From: Shouchella oshimensis | GTDB lineage: Bacteria; Bacillota; Bacilli; Bacillales; Bacillaceae_D | Assembly (NCBI RefSeq): GCF_002019765.1 | Contig: NZ_KV917380.1 | Span: forward strand, 2,992,167 to 3,056,166 | Direction: 5' to 3' | Length of the DNA stretch: 64,000 bases | Shown: piece after piece, positions 45,177-55,715 of the stretch | Layout of the letters: each line of letters begins with the position of its first letter | Numbering within the stretch: the stretch's first letter is position 1 | Notes under the pieces: generated by a model | Databases searched by the model: none | Seen by the model: the letters and a program-made list of their open reading frames with translations, nothing else | What the model was told of the DNA's origin: nothing | Translations under genes and position numbers: made by a program

Positions 45177-47579
45177 ATGGAAACAATAAAAACAAAACAA
45201 CCAAAACGGTTTCCTTGGAAAAAAACAATCTTTATTACGTTAGGTGGGTTGATCATTGTCGCACTAGCGGTGGTGATTTGGGCCTATCTGCAAATTCAAA
45301 AGCCTATTCCACAAAAGTCAGGTTCATTAGAGCTAAATGGATTATCCGCAGAAGTATCGGTCTATCGAGATGATCAAGGCGTTCCGCATGTTGAAGCAAA
45401 AAATGACCATGACCTCTATTTCGCGCAAGGTTTTGTTACGGCTCAAGATCGCTTGTTTCAAATGGATCTTAGTCGCAGACAAGCATCTGGTCAATTGGCA
45501 GAAGTGATCGGCGAAAGCATGCTTGACCAAGATCGTTACTTCCGTACATTTGGATTACGGCGAGCAGCAGAAGCATCAGAGGCAGCCTATGATGAGGAAA
45601 CATACAGTTATTTAGAAGCCTACGCAGCTGGGGTAAATGCATTTATGAAGAGCGCTATTGATAATGGAGAACTTCCTATTGAGTTTCGGCTAGCTGGATA
45701 CGAGCCGTCCCCGTGGGAACCATTAGATTCTTTAACAATCGGCAAATATATGGCCTATGACTTAAGCGGAAATTGGCAAGGTCAAGCATTTAGATATTGG
45801 TTGGCGCAGCATGTAACTGAAGAAGAGGCCCTTGATTTAATGCCTGTTTACCCAACTGATGGACCCGTCATATTAGACTTGGCTAGGTCGGTACCTATCG
45901 ATATTGAAACGGCCTTTGCAACAACGACAAACTACTTGCCCCATCCTTTTTCTGGTAGTAACAACTGGGTTTTGGCTGGTGAACGAACCGCTTCGGGTAA
46001 GCCACTCCTTGCGGATGACCCGCATCTTGGGTTAGCGACACCAAGTATTTGGTATGAAACTCACTTAACATCTCCATCTGTTAATGTAACAGGGGTAATT
46101 TTTGCAGGTGTTCCTGGGATTATTCTCGGCTCAAATGAAGATATCGCTTGGGGTGTAACGAATGTGGGCCCTGATGTCCAGCAACTTTATTTCGAGCAAC
46201 GTCATCCTGATCATCCGTCCATGTTTCTATATGACGATGAGTGGTACGAAGCAGAAGTAATTACCGAAACCATTCTTGTTGCAGATCAAGAGCCATACGA
46301 ACACGAAATCACGATTACCAAGAATGGTCCTCTCCTATCAGAATATGCATCCTTTGAAGAGGGAGCAGAATACGCGCTCTCTATGCGGTGGACAGCCCAC
46401 GAGGCAACCACCGAATTACAAGCGGTCCTCGATTTCAATCGAGCTAATAATTGGGATACATTTGCTGATGCGCTAACGTCTTTTCAAGCCCCTGCGCAAA
46501 ATTTTGTGTTTGCTAGTAAGGATGGAACAATTGCCTATCGAGCCAATGGCCTCATTCCGATTCGCCCCGATGAGGACGATGCATTACTACCCGTTCCAGG
46601 TTGGGACCCTACATACCAGTGGAAAGGCTACATTCCTTGGGATGAACTTCCAACAATTATAAATCCTGAATCAGGCATTATCTCAACGGCAAATAACCAA
46701 ATTGTTGGAGAAGACTATCCTTACCACATTACACATACATGGGCACAACCCTATCGTCATCAACGAATTATCGACGTCCTATACGCTTCAAATGAACACA
46801 CAGCAGAAGATATGATGAACTTGCAAATGGATGTAGTAAACTTGCAGGCAGAAGAATTTGTCCCTATTCTTATTGAAGCACTTGAGATGAGCGACTTAAC
46901 GGACATTGAACAACAAGCTCTAACAATGCTTCAATCGTGGAATCGTGAAGACCGTAAAGAAGAACCAGGACCACTTTTGTTCCATTTTTGGATGGATGGC
47001 CTGACAAAGCAACTATTTAATGACGATATTCCAACTGACCTTTACGGGCTGTTCGAAGGAAGAGCAAACATTGTTGATGAAATGATTCGGGCAGCGAATG
47101 AAGGTCAGCCTGGACCTTGGATAGAAAAGGCAGGTGGATTAGAAACTCTTGCCTACGAAAGTTTTCAACAAGCCGTTGAGCGGGCAACAGAACTTCAAGG
47201 GACAACGCCTGATGACTGGGAGTGGGGTGCGTTTCACCAAGTTGTTTTTAATCACCCACTTGCTGCCATATCTCCTTTAAATTATTTGTTTAACGGTTCT
47301 CCATTACCCGTTGATGGAAGCCGTATCACCGTAAAAGCAGCAAGCTACCATACGGATACTGGCGTAGTCACCAATGGAGCTGGCTGGCGTGGTGTAATGG
47401 ATTTAGAGGATCTAGAGAATACACATCACCTGGTCGGTCCCGGTCAATCTGGTCACGTCTTTAGCGATTCGTATCATAACCAGCGAGAAGCTTGGGTAAA
47501 TGGTGAGTATCATGTAACATCAACCAATCCTACGTCTTATCAATCATCTCATCAACACCTTACATTACTACCGCAATAA
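45177..47579 (+). CDS. Penicillin acylase family protein (Ntn-hydrolase)
   Basis: 800 residues, ATG 45177 after AGGGAGGG. N-terminal basic residues then a membrane segment (about 17-37), so it is a membrane-anchored, outward-facing hydrolase. The alpha-chain part contains TAQDRLFQMDLSRR. The autocatalytic nucleophile is Ser261 in SGSNNWVLAG, followed by GKPLLADDPHLGL. It probably cleaves amide bonds of N-acyl compounds such as acyl-homoserine lactones, beta-lactams or acyl amino acids; the true substrate is unknown. Monocistronic. Confidence 0.9.
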   Translation: METIKTKQPKRFPWKKTIFITLGGLIIVALAVVIWAYLQIQKPIPQKSGSLELNGLSAEVSVYRDDQGVPHVEAKNDHDLYFAQGFVTAQDRLFQMDLSRRQASGQLAEVIGESMLDQDRYFRTFGLRRAAEASEAAYDEETYSYLEAYAAGVNAFMKSAIDNGELPIEFRLAGYEPSPWEPLDSLTIGKYMAYDLSGNWQGQAFRYWLAQHVTEEEALDLMPVYPTDGPVILDLARSVPIDIETAFATTTNYLPHPFSGSNNWVLAGERTASGKPLLADDPHLGLATPSIWYETHLTSPSVNVTGVIFAGVPGIILGSNEDIAWGVTNVGPDVQQLYFEQRHPDHPSMFLYDDEWYEAEVITETILVADQEPYEHEITITKNGPLLSEYASFEEGAEYALSMRWTAHEATTELQAVLDFNRANNWDTFADALTSFQAPAQNFVFASKDGTIAYRANGLIPIRPDEDDALLPVPGWDPTYQWKGYIPWDELPTIINPESGIISTANNQIVGEDYPYHITHTWAQPYRHQRIIDVLYASNEHTAEDMMNLQMDVVNLQAEEFVPILIEALEMSDLTDIEQQALTMLQSWNREDRKEEPGPLLFHFWMDGLTKQLFNDDIPTDLYGLFEGRANIVDEMIRAANEGQPGPWIEKAGGLETLAYESFQQAVERATELQGTTPDDWEWGAFHQVVFNHPLAAISPLNYLFNGSPLPVDGSRITVKAASYHTDTGVVTNGAGWRGVMDLEDLENTHHLVGPGQSGHVFSDSYHNQREAWVNGEYHVTSTNPTSYQSSHQHLTLLPQ

Positions 47580-47584
47580 CCTAA

Positions 47585-47616
47585 AAATAGTTCTCGCTTT
47601 TGAGAACTATTTTTTT
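47585..47616 (+). terminator. Terminator of the penicillin acylase gene
   Basis: AATAGTTCTC and GAGAACTATT pair around a short loop and run into seven Ts; the opposite strand also suits the convergent ade gene. Confidence 0.85.
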
Positions 47617-47622
47617 ATTCTC

Positions 47623-49350
47623 TTATTGATCAATAAAGGTGAACGCTTCAACATCGAACAATCCTTTAGAGGTTAACTTAATAGAAGGAATAACAGGTAA
47701 CGCTAGAAAAGCTAACGTTAGAAAAGGGTCTACCTTCTCTTGATAGCCTATTTCGGTTAACGCTCCTTGTAGTTGATTTAACGCCCATTTCACTTGGCTA
47801 GCAGGCTGTGTTGACATCAACCCTCCAATTGCAAGTGGAAGGGTTGCTAGTACACGGTCACCGTCTACGACTGCCATGCCGCCACCAATGTCCACGATAT
47901 GGTTTAGTGCATGGTAAAGACTGTCATCATCAACACCACAGGCAATAATGTTATGTGAATCATGTGCAACCGTTGAAACAATTGCGCCTCTTTGAATTGG
48001 TATACCTTTACAAATTCCAACCCCGATGGTTCCTTTTTGATGATGACGTTCCATCACAACTAACTTTAACTGGTTTTTGTTTGGTTTGAAGCAGTTGTTT
48101 TCTATTTCTACTTTTTCAACAACTTTTTTCGTCACAATAGATGTTAAAGAAGCTTCAATAATGGTAGCCTCATTGCTGTTTTTTAGTGGCAACTGAAGAT
48201 CCTGTTTTGTAAAGGGCTTCACACGAACACTATTTAACAGCTGTGATGGAACTTCTATGTTGGGACGCAAAGAGGTCAGCAAGTTTCCATTTTCCGCTAC
48301 TTTCTCACCTTCAACGTACACACTATTGACCTCAAACGTATTCAAATCATTTAGAACAAGAAAGGTCGCCTTTTTCCCAGGAGCAATGGCACCACGGTCT
48401 TGTAATTGAAAGCATTCTGCAGTATTTAAACTGCCTAGCTGTATCGCTTGTAACGGATTAAGACCAAGCTCAATGGCTTTACGTACACTAAAATCAATGC
48501 TGCCCTCTTCTATTAAATCATCTAAATGCTTATCGTCTGTAGCAAAAGCAAAGCGCCTACTATTAAATGGCGTTACAGCTGGCAAAATCGCTTCCATATC
48601 ACGTGTTGCTGTTCCTTCTCGCATGAGGACATAAAAGCCTTTCCTCACTCGCTCAAGCGCCTCTTCCCCAGTGATGGCTTCGTGATCATTTTCAATCCCA
48701 ACAACGCGATAGGCATTAAGCGCTTTTTCATCTAATCCTGACCCGTGCCCATCAATTGGACAGCCTGCTGTTTTTGCAAGGGAGATCTTTCTCAACATTT
48801 CATCGTCTCCTGAACAAACTGCTGGATAATCCATCACTTCTCCTAGTCCATAAACGTTGCCTTCTTGTAAAAGGACATCCACATCATGACTAGAAAGAGT
48901 TGCGCCGTTTTCTTCAAACCATGCAGCAGGAACACTTGATGGTATCATCATCTTTATGTCTAGAGGAATATTTTTTGAAGCCTCAATCATATAGCGTACT
49001 GCATCTGTTCCACCAACATTAGCAATTTCATGAGGATCGGCAATAATCGTTGTTATTCCTCTAGGAATGAGCACCTTAGCTAACTCTTCTGGACGAACCA
49101 TCCCTGATTCAATATGTACATGCCCATCTAGAAGACCTGGGCAGATCCACTTTCCTTTAACATCTACTACTTGCTTCCCATTTGTGTACGCACCAATTCC
49201 AACAATCATACCATCTGTGATCGCAATATTGCCTTGAAACGTTGTGCACGTATATACATCAACAATGGTTGCATTTTCTAAAAGCAGGTCACATGCCTGC
49301 TCTCCGCTTGCTGCACGTAATTGGTTTTTTAAAGACGTAGATTCACTCAT
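47623..49350 (-). CDS. ade: Adenine deaminase
   Basis: 575 residues. It converts adenine to hypoxanthine and ammonia. Metal ligands in [13 protein letters not shown], the [15 protein letters not shown] and [12 protein letters not shown] motifs, and a C-terminal domain with [14 protein letters not shown]. Length and motifs match bacterial Ade of the amidohydrolase superfamily. No purine riboswitch was recognised in the 130 bases upstream. It is followed two genes upstream on the same strand by a YerA-type relative. Confidence 0.95.
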   Translation of the reverse strand: MSESTSLKNQLRAASGEQACDLLLENATIVDVYTCTTFQGNIAITDGMIVGIGAYTNGKQVVDVKGKWICPGLLDGHVHIESGMVRPEELAKVLIPRGITTIIADPHEIANVGGTDAVRYMIEASKNIPLDIKMMIPSSVPAAWFEENGATLSSHDVDVLLQEGNVYGLGEVMDYPAVCSGDDEMLRKISLAKTAGCPIDGHGSGLDEKALNAYRVVGIENDHEAITGEEALERVRKGFYVLMREGTATRDMEAILPAVTPFNSRRFAFATDDKHLDDLIEEGSIDFSVRKAIELGLNPLQAIQLGSLNTAECFQLQDRGAIAPGKKATFLVLNDLNTFEVNSVYVEGEKVAENGNLLTSLRPNIEVPSQLLNSVRVKPFTKQDLQLPLKNSNEATIIEASLTSIVTKKVVEKVEIENNCFKPNKNQLKLVVMERHHQKGTIGVGICKGIPIQRGAIVSTVAHDSHNIIACGVDDDSLYHALNHIVDIGGGMAVVDGDRVLATLPLAIGGLMSTQPASQVKWALNQLQGALTEIGYQEKVDPFLTLAFLALPVIPSIKLTSKGLFDVEAFTFIDQ

Positions 49351-49450
49351 AAAGGGCTCCTTTTGTTTTTAACGACTATTGTAGCGAATCTCAACACGTT
49401 GTACCATCTTTTTTTTGAAATCTAATTAGGAAGATTATTGCTACAGCAAA

Positions 49451-49476
49451 AAACCGCAGGCTTTTGCCTGCGGTTT
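49451..49476 (-). terminator. Terminator of yerC
   Basis: AAACCGCAGGC (49451-49461) pairs perfectly with GCCTGCGGTTT (49466-49476), followed by Ts on the minus strand. Confidence 0.9.
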
Positions 49477-49481
49477 AATCC

Positions 49482-49802
49482 TTATACATCCTTTGTTTCT
49501 TCAAGCTCCTGAGCGTCAATCCGATCTAACGTCATTCGATAGCCATCGTTACCATAATTTAAACAACGCTTGACTCTCGAAATCGTCGCAGTACTTGCTC
49601 CTGTCTCAGTTTCAATCTTATGATACGTATAACCGTCTCTTAGCATACGTGCTACTTCAAGACGTTGAGCGAGCGACTGTATTTCATTAATCGTACAAAG
49701 ATCGTCAAAAAACTCGTACGCTTCTTCAACATCTTTTAAAGAAAGAATCGCTTGAAACAATTGATCCAATTCTTTTCCTCTAAGTTTATTAATCTGCAAC
49801 AA
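49482..49802 (-). CDS. yerC: TrpR-related DNA-binding protein YerC
   Basis: 106 residues. A TrpR-like helix-turn-helix of the YerC/YecD family: ALSLKDVEEAYEFFDDLCT, SLAQRLEVARMLRDGYTYHKIETETGAS and TISRVKRCLNYG. It is widespread in Firmicutes; target genes are not well defined. Between the two adenine deaminase-type genes, as yerC neighbours yerA in Bacillus. Own terminator. Confidence 0.92.
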   Translation of the reverse strand: MLQINKLRGKELDQLFQAILSLKDVEEAYEFFDDLCTINEIQSLAQRLEVARMLRDGYTYHKIETETGASTATISRVKRCLNYGNDGYRMTLDRIDAQELEETKDV

Positions 49803-49881
49803 CCGTCACACCTTTCGAGTTAAGTGCTTCTCTACGATGCGCTTATTTTTTAAAGTGGTAAAGCACCAAAGTAGTTTCATT

Positions 49882-51636
49882 TTACCTCATTATTGCCGGA
49901 AATAAAATTCTTTTCTTTCGAACATCGTAAATCCCTTTCTGTGTAACCCGAATATAAGGTAAGTGCGTGGATGAAAAGAATTGTAAACTGTACATTGGAT
50001 CTTCATGTTTATAGCCACGTTCTCTTAGCTTCTTCGTAAAGCTTTGTTCTTGTTTCATAATAACGTCCATCGGTTTATCTGACATCATTCCGAGTAAAGG
50101 AAGTTCAATTCGGTCAATGACTTGGTCTTCTTCTACAAGAATTAGTCCTCCACCTTGCTTTTTAAGTTCATTAAAGGCTTGCACCATCGCCTTAAGAGAT
50201 TTGCCTATTAAGATAACGTCCCCAGTATAAGAATAGGAACTTGCTAATCCCATTACAGATGTGGAAAACCCTTTAAGCGTTGTCGTCACAAGCCATTTCC
50301 CCTTTTTATCAATCATGGCAAAAAAGGATTCATCATGATCCGTAGATAACTCAGTGGAAGCTGTTTCTAGCATCGTTTGGTACGGCTTTAGGATAACAGC
50401 ATTCGTCATTTCAATGCCCATTGGCATGGAGAAATGAAGTTCATTTTCAGAAAGCGTCCAATTAAATTCGATGGGAGCAATTCCATAATCAGACCATGGG
50501 AAACGAGCTTCTTTCGTAACAGCTTCTCCATCGCGTAAAATCCACTGACCTTTTGCAAGCACACTTACAGGGGTAGGCGCATCTTTTGCAGCCAAAAAGT
50601 TCAAATGAGCAATGCGACCAGGGCCAATCATTCCTAATTTATGGTCGATATTATAATAGCGCGCTACATAATACGTTGCCATTCCGTAAGCATCAATTGG
50701 ATTGATCCCTGCATCGATAGCAATCTGAATGCATTTATTCATGATACCCTCTTCATAAAATGATGGTGGCGAGCCATCGGTTGTCATCAAGCATCGTCCA
50801 AAATAATCAACATCAAGCTCTTTTAATTCTTCAAACAGTCTTGGTAAATCTGGTCGTATAGAAGAATGACGAAGCGACACTGTATACCCAACATCTAGTC
50901 TTCGAACAACTTCTTCACCTGTAATCGCCTCATGGTCACAAGTAACGCCTAATAAAGCCATTTGAGAAAGGGTTTTCTCTGATGCTCCCGGTAGATGCCC
51001 TTCTATTGGCTTTCTTAAACGGGACGTCTCTTGCATCCAATGTAAAATCGTATCGTCACCTTGTAATACCTGAGGCCAGGATGTAAGCTCTCCACCTTGC
51101 ACAACAAGATGATGCTCAAGCCATGCTTTAATTTTCGAATTTGAAAACATGTCATCTTTAAGTAATTCTGACTGAGAATCGTATCTCGTCCACCAATACA
51201 TTGTTGTCGGCAGCTCATCTAGTTTCTCAATCAAAGAAAGCGCTTTCTTTTTTTCTAAGTTTAAAAAATAAACCAGATTGTCATTAATCAATGTGGTGGT
51301 CCCACGCTCGGATGCATATTGAGCTAAACTAAGGGGATTATATAATTGAAATGGATGAGCGTGATGTTCAATATAGCCCGGAACAATAAATTGACCTGTA
51401 CAGTCTACTACTTCGGCATCGCCTAGAGTCTCAGGCATTTCCTGTCCAACGTATACAATCTGATCATCAGCAATCCATATATTAGCTTCAAGCCATTTTC
51501 TCCTTGCAAAATTTAAATAAGTGGCATGTTTGAGTACTAAGGTAGGTGGTCGTTCACCTCGAATGACACTTAGATGCTCTCTTAGCCTAGTCTTCGTCCA
51601 TCGTTGTATTCGCTCAGTCGTCATTATATCACTCAT
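49882..51636 (-). CDS. YerA-type adenine deaminase-like amidohydrolase
   Basis: About 600 residues. Homologues begin near TTERIQRW, so the start is ATG 51636 or 51624; the frame to 51732 is probably not translated throughout, and neither start has a strong ribosome binding site. Amidohydrolase motifs resemble Ade: PGYIEHHAHPF, EGHLPGASEKTLSQM and [13 protein letters not shown], then TTDGSPPSF. B. subtilis YerA is annotated as a putative adenine deaminase without strong proof. The divergence from the neighbouring Ade suggests another purine-like substrate. Confidence 0.88.
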   Translation of the reverse strand: MSDIMTTERIQRWTKTRLREHLSVIRGERPPTLVLKHATYLNFARRKWLEANIWIADDQIVYVGQEMPETLGDAEVVDCTGQFIVPGYIEHHAHPFQLYNPLSLAQYASERGTTTLINDNLVYFLNLEKKKALSLIEKLDELPTTMYWWTRYDSQSELLKDDMFSNSKIKAWLEHHLVVQGGELTSWPQVLQGDDTILHWMQETSRLRKPIEGHLPGASEKTLSQMALLGVTCDHEAITGEEVVRRLDVGYTVSLRHSSIRPDLPRLFEELKELDVDYFGRCLMTTDGSPPSFYEEGIMNKCIQIAIDAGINPIDAYGMATYYVARYYNIDHKLGMIGPGRIAHLNFLAAKDAPTPVSVLAKGQWILRDGEAVTKEARFPWSDYGIAPIEFNWTLSENELHFSMPMGIEMTNAVILKPYQTMLETASTELSTDHDESFFAMIDKKGKWLVTTTLKGFSTSVMGLASSYSYTGDVILIGKSLKAMVQAFNELKKQGGGLILVEEDQVIDRIELPLLGMMSDKPMDVIMKQEQSFTKKLRERGYKHEDPMYSLQFFSSTHLPYIRVTQKGIYDVRKKRILFPAIMR

Positions 51637-51733
51637 TTCGTCTGTCAATCTTTCACTTATCTTACCATATATATGGGTAAAATTTATGTTGAATTGTGAC
51701 ATTTTATCACAACTTTTTTTGGAGGTTTTCACT

Positions 51734-51934
51734 ATGATTAACAGATTGAATCAACCGTTTGCACTTATTTCATTTTTCCTAACAATGGTGTTCCTTTTAC
51801 TATCAGCAAAACCCATTAAACAACTAACCGTTATCCGGTTTATTCTTATTTTCTTTGGTATTATTAAATGGATGGAATTATGCTTAGAAAAAAAGAAAAA
51901 TCATACACAGCCAAATGTTATTAATCCGTCATAG
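51734..51934 (+). CDS. Small hypothetical membrane protein
   Basis: 66 residues from ATG 51734, 8 bases after TGGAGG; a longer frame to 51521 lies antisense to the YerA gene and lacks start signals. One or two hydrophobic segments (about 9-24 and 36-54) and a basic tail. Divergent from the YerA-type gene. Function unknown. Confidence 0.65.
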   Translation: MINRLNQPFALISFFLTMVFLLLSAKPIKQLTVIRFILIFFGIIKWMELCLEKKKNHTQPNVINPS

Positions 51935-51986
51935 CTTTACTGTACCAAAGAACGATCTTTAATACAAATAAAAATACTCGGAAAAG

Positions 51987-52185
51987 GAGGCTAGGACAAA
52001 AGTTGATAGACAGACCAAAATGACGAACATTCCTGAAAATAGGAACGTTCGTCGTTTGTTTTCTATGAACATTAGCGGAAGGAGAATCCGAAGACTCCTG
52101 GGGGATCAGCACGTGTCTGGTGCTACTCAGCATATTTTAGACTATTCGTCTTTTCAAATACTACTTTTCGTTATGTCCCAGCCTC
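51987..52185 (-). repeat. Inverted-repeat element, copy 3 (longer form)
   Basis: 199 bp in opposite orientation to copies 1 and 2. Ends GAGGCTAGGACA and TGTCCCAGCCTC; same internal hairpin (52021-52055). It carries about 25 extra bases (around 52090-52120, AGACTCCTGGGGGATCAGCA) at a point where copies 1 and 2 are shorter, so it may represent the less deleted form. It begins 21 bases after the stop codon of the minus-strand gene at 52207. Confidence 0.85.
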
Positions 52186-52206
52186 TTCTTTTCAAAAATC
52201 ATTCTG

Positions 52207-52488
52207 TTACCATTCCAGCAGATGATTCATTAAACGATACACAAAGAAAAACAACAGGTAGCCACCAGAGGTTAGAAAAAGTGGGTCTAAGAACACACCA
52301 TGAATAGACGTCATAAAGACAGTTTGATCAAGAAGAATTTGTTGAATCGCCAGCATCGTAATAGCCGCAAAAACAATTATGCTAATCACTGCTAAAAAGG
52401 CCATTACTTTCTCTGCCACAATTGATTGCCTCACTACAATAACGATGGTAGCAGGTATGACCGTTAACAATACAATAAATAAAAACAT
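52207..52488 (-). CDS. Hypothetical membrane protein
   Basis: 93 residues from ATG 52488, with AAGGAAGG upstream; the open frame continues to 52629 but without start signals. Three hydrophobic segments (about 2-20, 26-48, 70-90). No family recognised. It lies between repeat copy 3 and the glycine betaine operon, all on the minus strand. Confidence 0.6.
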   Translation of the reverse strand: MFLFIVLLTVIPATIVIVVRQSIVAEKVMAFLAVISIIVFAAITMLAIQQILLDQTVFMTSIHGVFLDPLFLTSGGYLLFFFVYRLMNHLLEW

Positions 52489-52645
52489 GAACTCTTCCTT
52501 CCTTAAATTTCGTATACAGAGACGCTTTTTGATAGTTTCTTCATTTAACACTTTATCTATACCGGTCATGTAAAGATTAAGGAAGAACGAGAAAAGGTAG
52601 CCACTCACGTATAGCAGAAAACAACTCATAAAAAAACAGACAGAA

Positions 52646-52684
52646 AAAAGGCTATGCCTCTAGTTTCAAGCATAGCCTTTTTAG
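52646..52684. terminator. Terminator after opuAC
   Basis: AAAAAGGCTATGC pairs with GCATAGCCTTTTT around a 12-base loop, with A- and T-runs on both sides. Confidence 0.88.
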
Positions 52685-52692
52685 ATGTTTAC

Positions 52693-53616
52693 TTAATCAT
52701 TTGTTGGTAGATCTGTAATAGAGTCAATATCCATATATTCAGGCACTACAAGACCGATTTTAGTCCCTTCAAGGTTTTCACCTAGATCTTCTAAGTCGCC
52801 TTCATAATCTTCAATGAAATGACCATGTGTTAAAGGTAACCAAGCCGCTACACTGGCATCTGAATCACCAGTTGCAAGAGATTGCCACATGTATGGTGCT
52901 TCCATATCCATTAAATTCGCTTCAAATCCCATATCAGTCAGAACGGTAGCGATCACATTCGTAGAAGCAATTTCTGAATCCCAGTTTACAAGAGATAAAG
53001 TAATGGATTGACCATCTACTTCCTCTACGCCATTAGTCCACTCGCTAACTGTCTCTTGATTCTCATCTACCCAATTACGTGCAGCTTCTTCTGGGCTTGC
53101 TCCTTCTTCAATTTCTAGCATGACCGCTTCCATATCTTCTGGTGTCCAGAAGAAATTTGTAAGAATTTGATGCGCTTCTGGCATGTCCTCTTCCAAACCT
53201 AGACGTGCAATGGTATGAATATTCTCTGCATCCCCATAAATATTATCCGGATCGTCTAAGTATTTTAAGTCAAATGATTCGAACTTCCAGTGTGGCGACC
53301 AGCCTGTCACAACAATCGGATCATGATTTTCAATATGATTTGCAAGTTGTTGTGTCATAACCGCGCTACTTGAAACATCTAATTCCAAATCTAAATTATA
53401 ATGCTCAATCGCATCATCTGTTGCAGTCATGATACCTGCTCCAGGTTCAATCCCTGTAATAGCTGTTAAGTTCTCAGCAATCTCTTCTTGCGATAGCATA
53501 TCTGCTTCATCTTCAACTGAACCTGTATTACCATCACCATTGTCGTCACTACCACATGCAGCTAATGTTACAACTAGTGCAAGGCTTGTTGTCGTTCCTA
53601 TATGCTTCCAATTCAT
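52693..53616 (-). CDS. opuAC: Glycine betaine ABC transporter substrate-binding lipoprotein
   Basis: 307 residues. Lipobox TLAAC gives Cys21 after a signal peptide. The mature part is a type II binding protein of the OpuAC/ProX class with Trp-rich betaine pocket regions (TGWSPHWKFESFDLKYL and VAAWLPLTHGHFIEDY). It captures glycine betaine outside the cell for OpuAA/OpuAB. Third gene of opuA; it follows the permease by 64 bases. Confidence 0.93.
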   Translation of the reverse strand: MNWKHIGTTTSLALVVTLAACGSDDNGDGNTGSVEDEADMLSQEEIAENLTAITGIEPGAGIMTATDDAIEHYNLDLELDVSSSAVMTQQLANHIENHDPIVVTGWSPHWKFESFDLKYLDDPDNIYGDAENIHTIARLGLEEDMPEAHQILTNFFWTPEDMEAVMLEIEEGASPEEAARNWVDENQETVSEWTNGVEEVDGQSITLSLVNWDSEIASTNVIATVLTDMGFEANLMDMEAPYMWQSLATGDSDASVAAWLPLTHGHFIEDYEGDLEDLGENLEGTKIGLVVPEYMDIDSITDLPTND

Positions 53617-53680
53617 ACGTCAATCGACCTCCAAATTTGTTTTCTCTATTTATGTGAAGGGGGAAACCTCCCCCTACGCA

Positions 53681-54529
53681 TCAACCTCGTACTTCTTGCT
53701 TTTTATTAAAGCTTTGTGTTAATCGGTCAAGAATAATGGCTACGATTACGATAGCAATCCCTGATTCAAATCCAGCTCCAATATCATTTTGACCAACAGC
53801 TCGATATACATCTCGGCCAATACCCGACGCACCAATCATCGCAGCAATAACAACCATAGAAAGAGCAAGCATTACAGTCTGGTTTATTCCAGCCATAATT
53901 GTTCCCTTTGCAAGTGGCAATTGGACTTTAAATAATTTCTGTGTACTTGTTGAACCGAACGCTTCTGACGCTTCAATAAGCTCGGTAGATACTTGACGAA
54001 TCCCTAAATTAGTCATTCGGACAGTTGGAGGCATCGCGAATATAACAGACGCCACAACCCCTGGTACCATTCCGACACCAAAAAATGTTACAGCTGGTAT
54101 TAAGTATACGAATGCGGGCATCGTTTGCATGAAATCAAGTATAGGCTTGAAAAACGCTTCGACACTATCTTTTTTGGCCATCCAAATCCCTAACGGTACT
54201 CCTAAAATGACTGAAATGACACCTGCTGAGAGAACGATGGACAATGTATCAAGCATTCCATTCCAAAAATTCAGGCTATCAATAAAGACTAATCCGATGG
54301 TTACAAAGGCTACGAGTCCCCACTTACCTCGATTTAACAGATACGTTGCAATAGCAATAAGGATAATAAAAAGCCAACTAGGCGGTAATGATATCACCCA
54401 ATAAATTCCATCAATTAATTGACCAATTAAAAAGACAATCGCACTAAAAAACCAATCTGCATTTCGATTTAACCAGTCGGCAATGACCTCAACCCATTCA
54501 CCTACTTCCAGACGGGGTAGAAAATCCAT
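53681..54529 (-). CDS. opuAB: Glycine betaine ABC transporter permease
   Basis: 282 residues from ATG 54529, 9 bases after GTGAGG inside the opuAA 3' end (32-base overlap). ProW/OpuAB-type permease with about eight membrane segments, the EAA loop EASEAFGSTSTQKLFKVQLP, and QTVMLALSMVVIAAMIG. Transmembrane part of the betaine importer. Confidence 0.93.
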   Translation of the reverse strand: MDFLPRLEVGEWVEVIADWLNRNADWFFSAIVFLIGQLIDGIYWVISLPPSWLFIILIAIATYLLNRGKWGLVAFVTIGLVFIDSLNFWNGMLDTLSIVLSAGVISVILGVPLGIWMAKKDSVEAFFKPILDFMQTMPAFVYLIPAVTFFGVGMVPGVVASVIFAMPPTVRMTNLGIRQVSTELIEASEAFGSTSTQKLFKVQLPLAKGTIMAGINQTVMLALSMVVIAAMIGASGIGRDVYRAVGQNDIGAGFESGIAIVIVAIILDRLTQSFNKKQEVRG

Positions 54530-55715
54530 TAAAATCGACCTCACTTCCTGATAACGCACCTAGAACTGCGCTTCGTACAATAATACCTTTTAATCTATTT
54601 TCTTCTTTAACAACAAGCGGTACAGCGCTCACTGCTAAACGGTCCATTAATTCATTTAAAGGCGTATCCTTTTCTACACTTGGAATATCTTCAATAATAA
54701 TGGATTCTACACTGTTTACGTTTTGCTTAATAAGTTCAGAAACATCAGTGGCATGAATAATACCAACAAGATCTCGATTACGCTTAGTTACGTAAATACT
54801 TGAGATACCTGCATCCTTCATTCGTTGCAGCGCCACTCGAGGACCGTCTTTTTCAAGGTTAACCGTTTCGGGACGGATCATGACATTTTCAGCAGTAAAG
54901 ACTTTCGAACGATCCACATCTTCAACAAAGCGCTCAACGTATTCGTTTTCTGGCTTTGTTAAAATCTCCTCGGGAGTTCCAATCTGAACAACAGAACCGT
55001 CTTTCATAATCATGATGCGGTCACCAATTCTAAGCGCCTCATCCAAATCATGTGTAATAAAGATAATAGTACGATTCATTTTTTCTTGAAGGTCAAGTAA
55101 TTCATCTTGCATATCTTTACGAATAAGTGGATCAAGTGCCGAAAACGCTTCATCCATTAAGAGAATATCTGGATCATTTGCGAGCGCTCGTGCTAAACCT
55201 ACACGTTGCTGCATACCACCAGAGAGTTGATCAGGATAACTTGTTTCATATCCTTTTAATCCAACTAGTTCTAAGGATGTTTGAGCTGTCTCTTTTCTTT
55301 TTTCTTTTGGAATACCTTGTATTTCAAGTCCATATTCGACATTGCTTAGAATGGTACGGTTCGGAAACAGACCAAACTTTTGAAAGACCATGCTCATTTT
55401 TTTACGTCGAACTTCACGAAGGTTCTTCTGATCCATTTTCGCTAAGTCTTCCCCATCAACCATAACGCTTCCGACTGTCGGATTAATTAATCGATTTAGA
55501 AGTCGTACTAACGTTGATTTACCACTACCAGAAAGTCCCATTATTACGAAAATTTCGCCATCTTCAACTTCAAAACTTGCGCAATCGACCCCCACGGTCA
55601 ATCCGGTTTTTTCTAATATCTCAGGTTTTTTCTTGCCTTCTTTTAACATATCTAAGGCTCGTTTAGGTTTTTTGCCAAACACTTTAGTCAAACCCTCAAC
55701 CTTTATTTTCGACAA
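54498..55715 (-). CDS. opuAA: Glycine betaine ABC transporter ATPase with CBS domains
   Basis: 405 residues from TTG 55715, behind AGAGGTGG; the open frame extends upstream to 55790 without signals. Walker [10 protein letters not shown], signature [15 protein letters not shown], Walker [13 protein letters not shown]. The C-terminal third holds tandem CBS domains (IHATDVSEL, and [14 protein letters not shown]), which sense ionic strength in OpuA. First gene of the operon. A divergent GbsR/OpcR-type regulator lies 250 bases away. Confidence 0.95.
   Translation of the reverse strand: MSKIKVEGLTKVFGKKPKRALDMLKEGKKKPEILEKTGLTVGVDCASFEVEDGEIFVIMGLSGSGKSTLVRLLNRLINPTVGSVMVDGEDLAKMDQKNLREVRRKKMSMVFQKFGLFPNRTILSNVEYGLEIQGIPKEKRKETAQTSLELVGLKGYETSYPDQLSGGMQQRVGLARALANDPDILLMDEAFSALDPLIRKDMQDELLDLQEKMNRTIIFITHDLDEALRIGDRIMIMKDGSVVQIGTPEEILTKPENEYVERFVEDVDRSKVFTAENVMIRPETVNLEKDGPRVALQRMKDAGISSIYVTKRNRDLVGIIHATDVSELIKQNVNSVESIIIEDIPSVEKDTPLNELMDRLAVSAVPLVVKEENRLKGIIVRSAVLGALSGSEVDFNGFSTPSGSR

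Noticed and set aside
49351-49450. Possible purine riboswitch upstream of ade
   Set aside because: No paired P1-P2-P3 layout or conserved loop bases could be made out; the stretch is short and only moderately structured.
51521-51733. N-terminal extension of the small membrane gene at 51734
   Set aside because: It is antisense to the YerA-type gene; the ribosome binding site is at 51720-51725.
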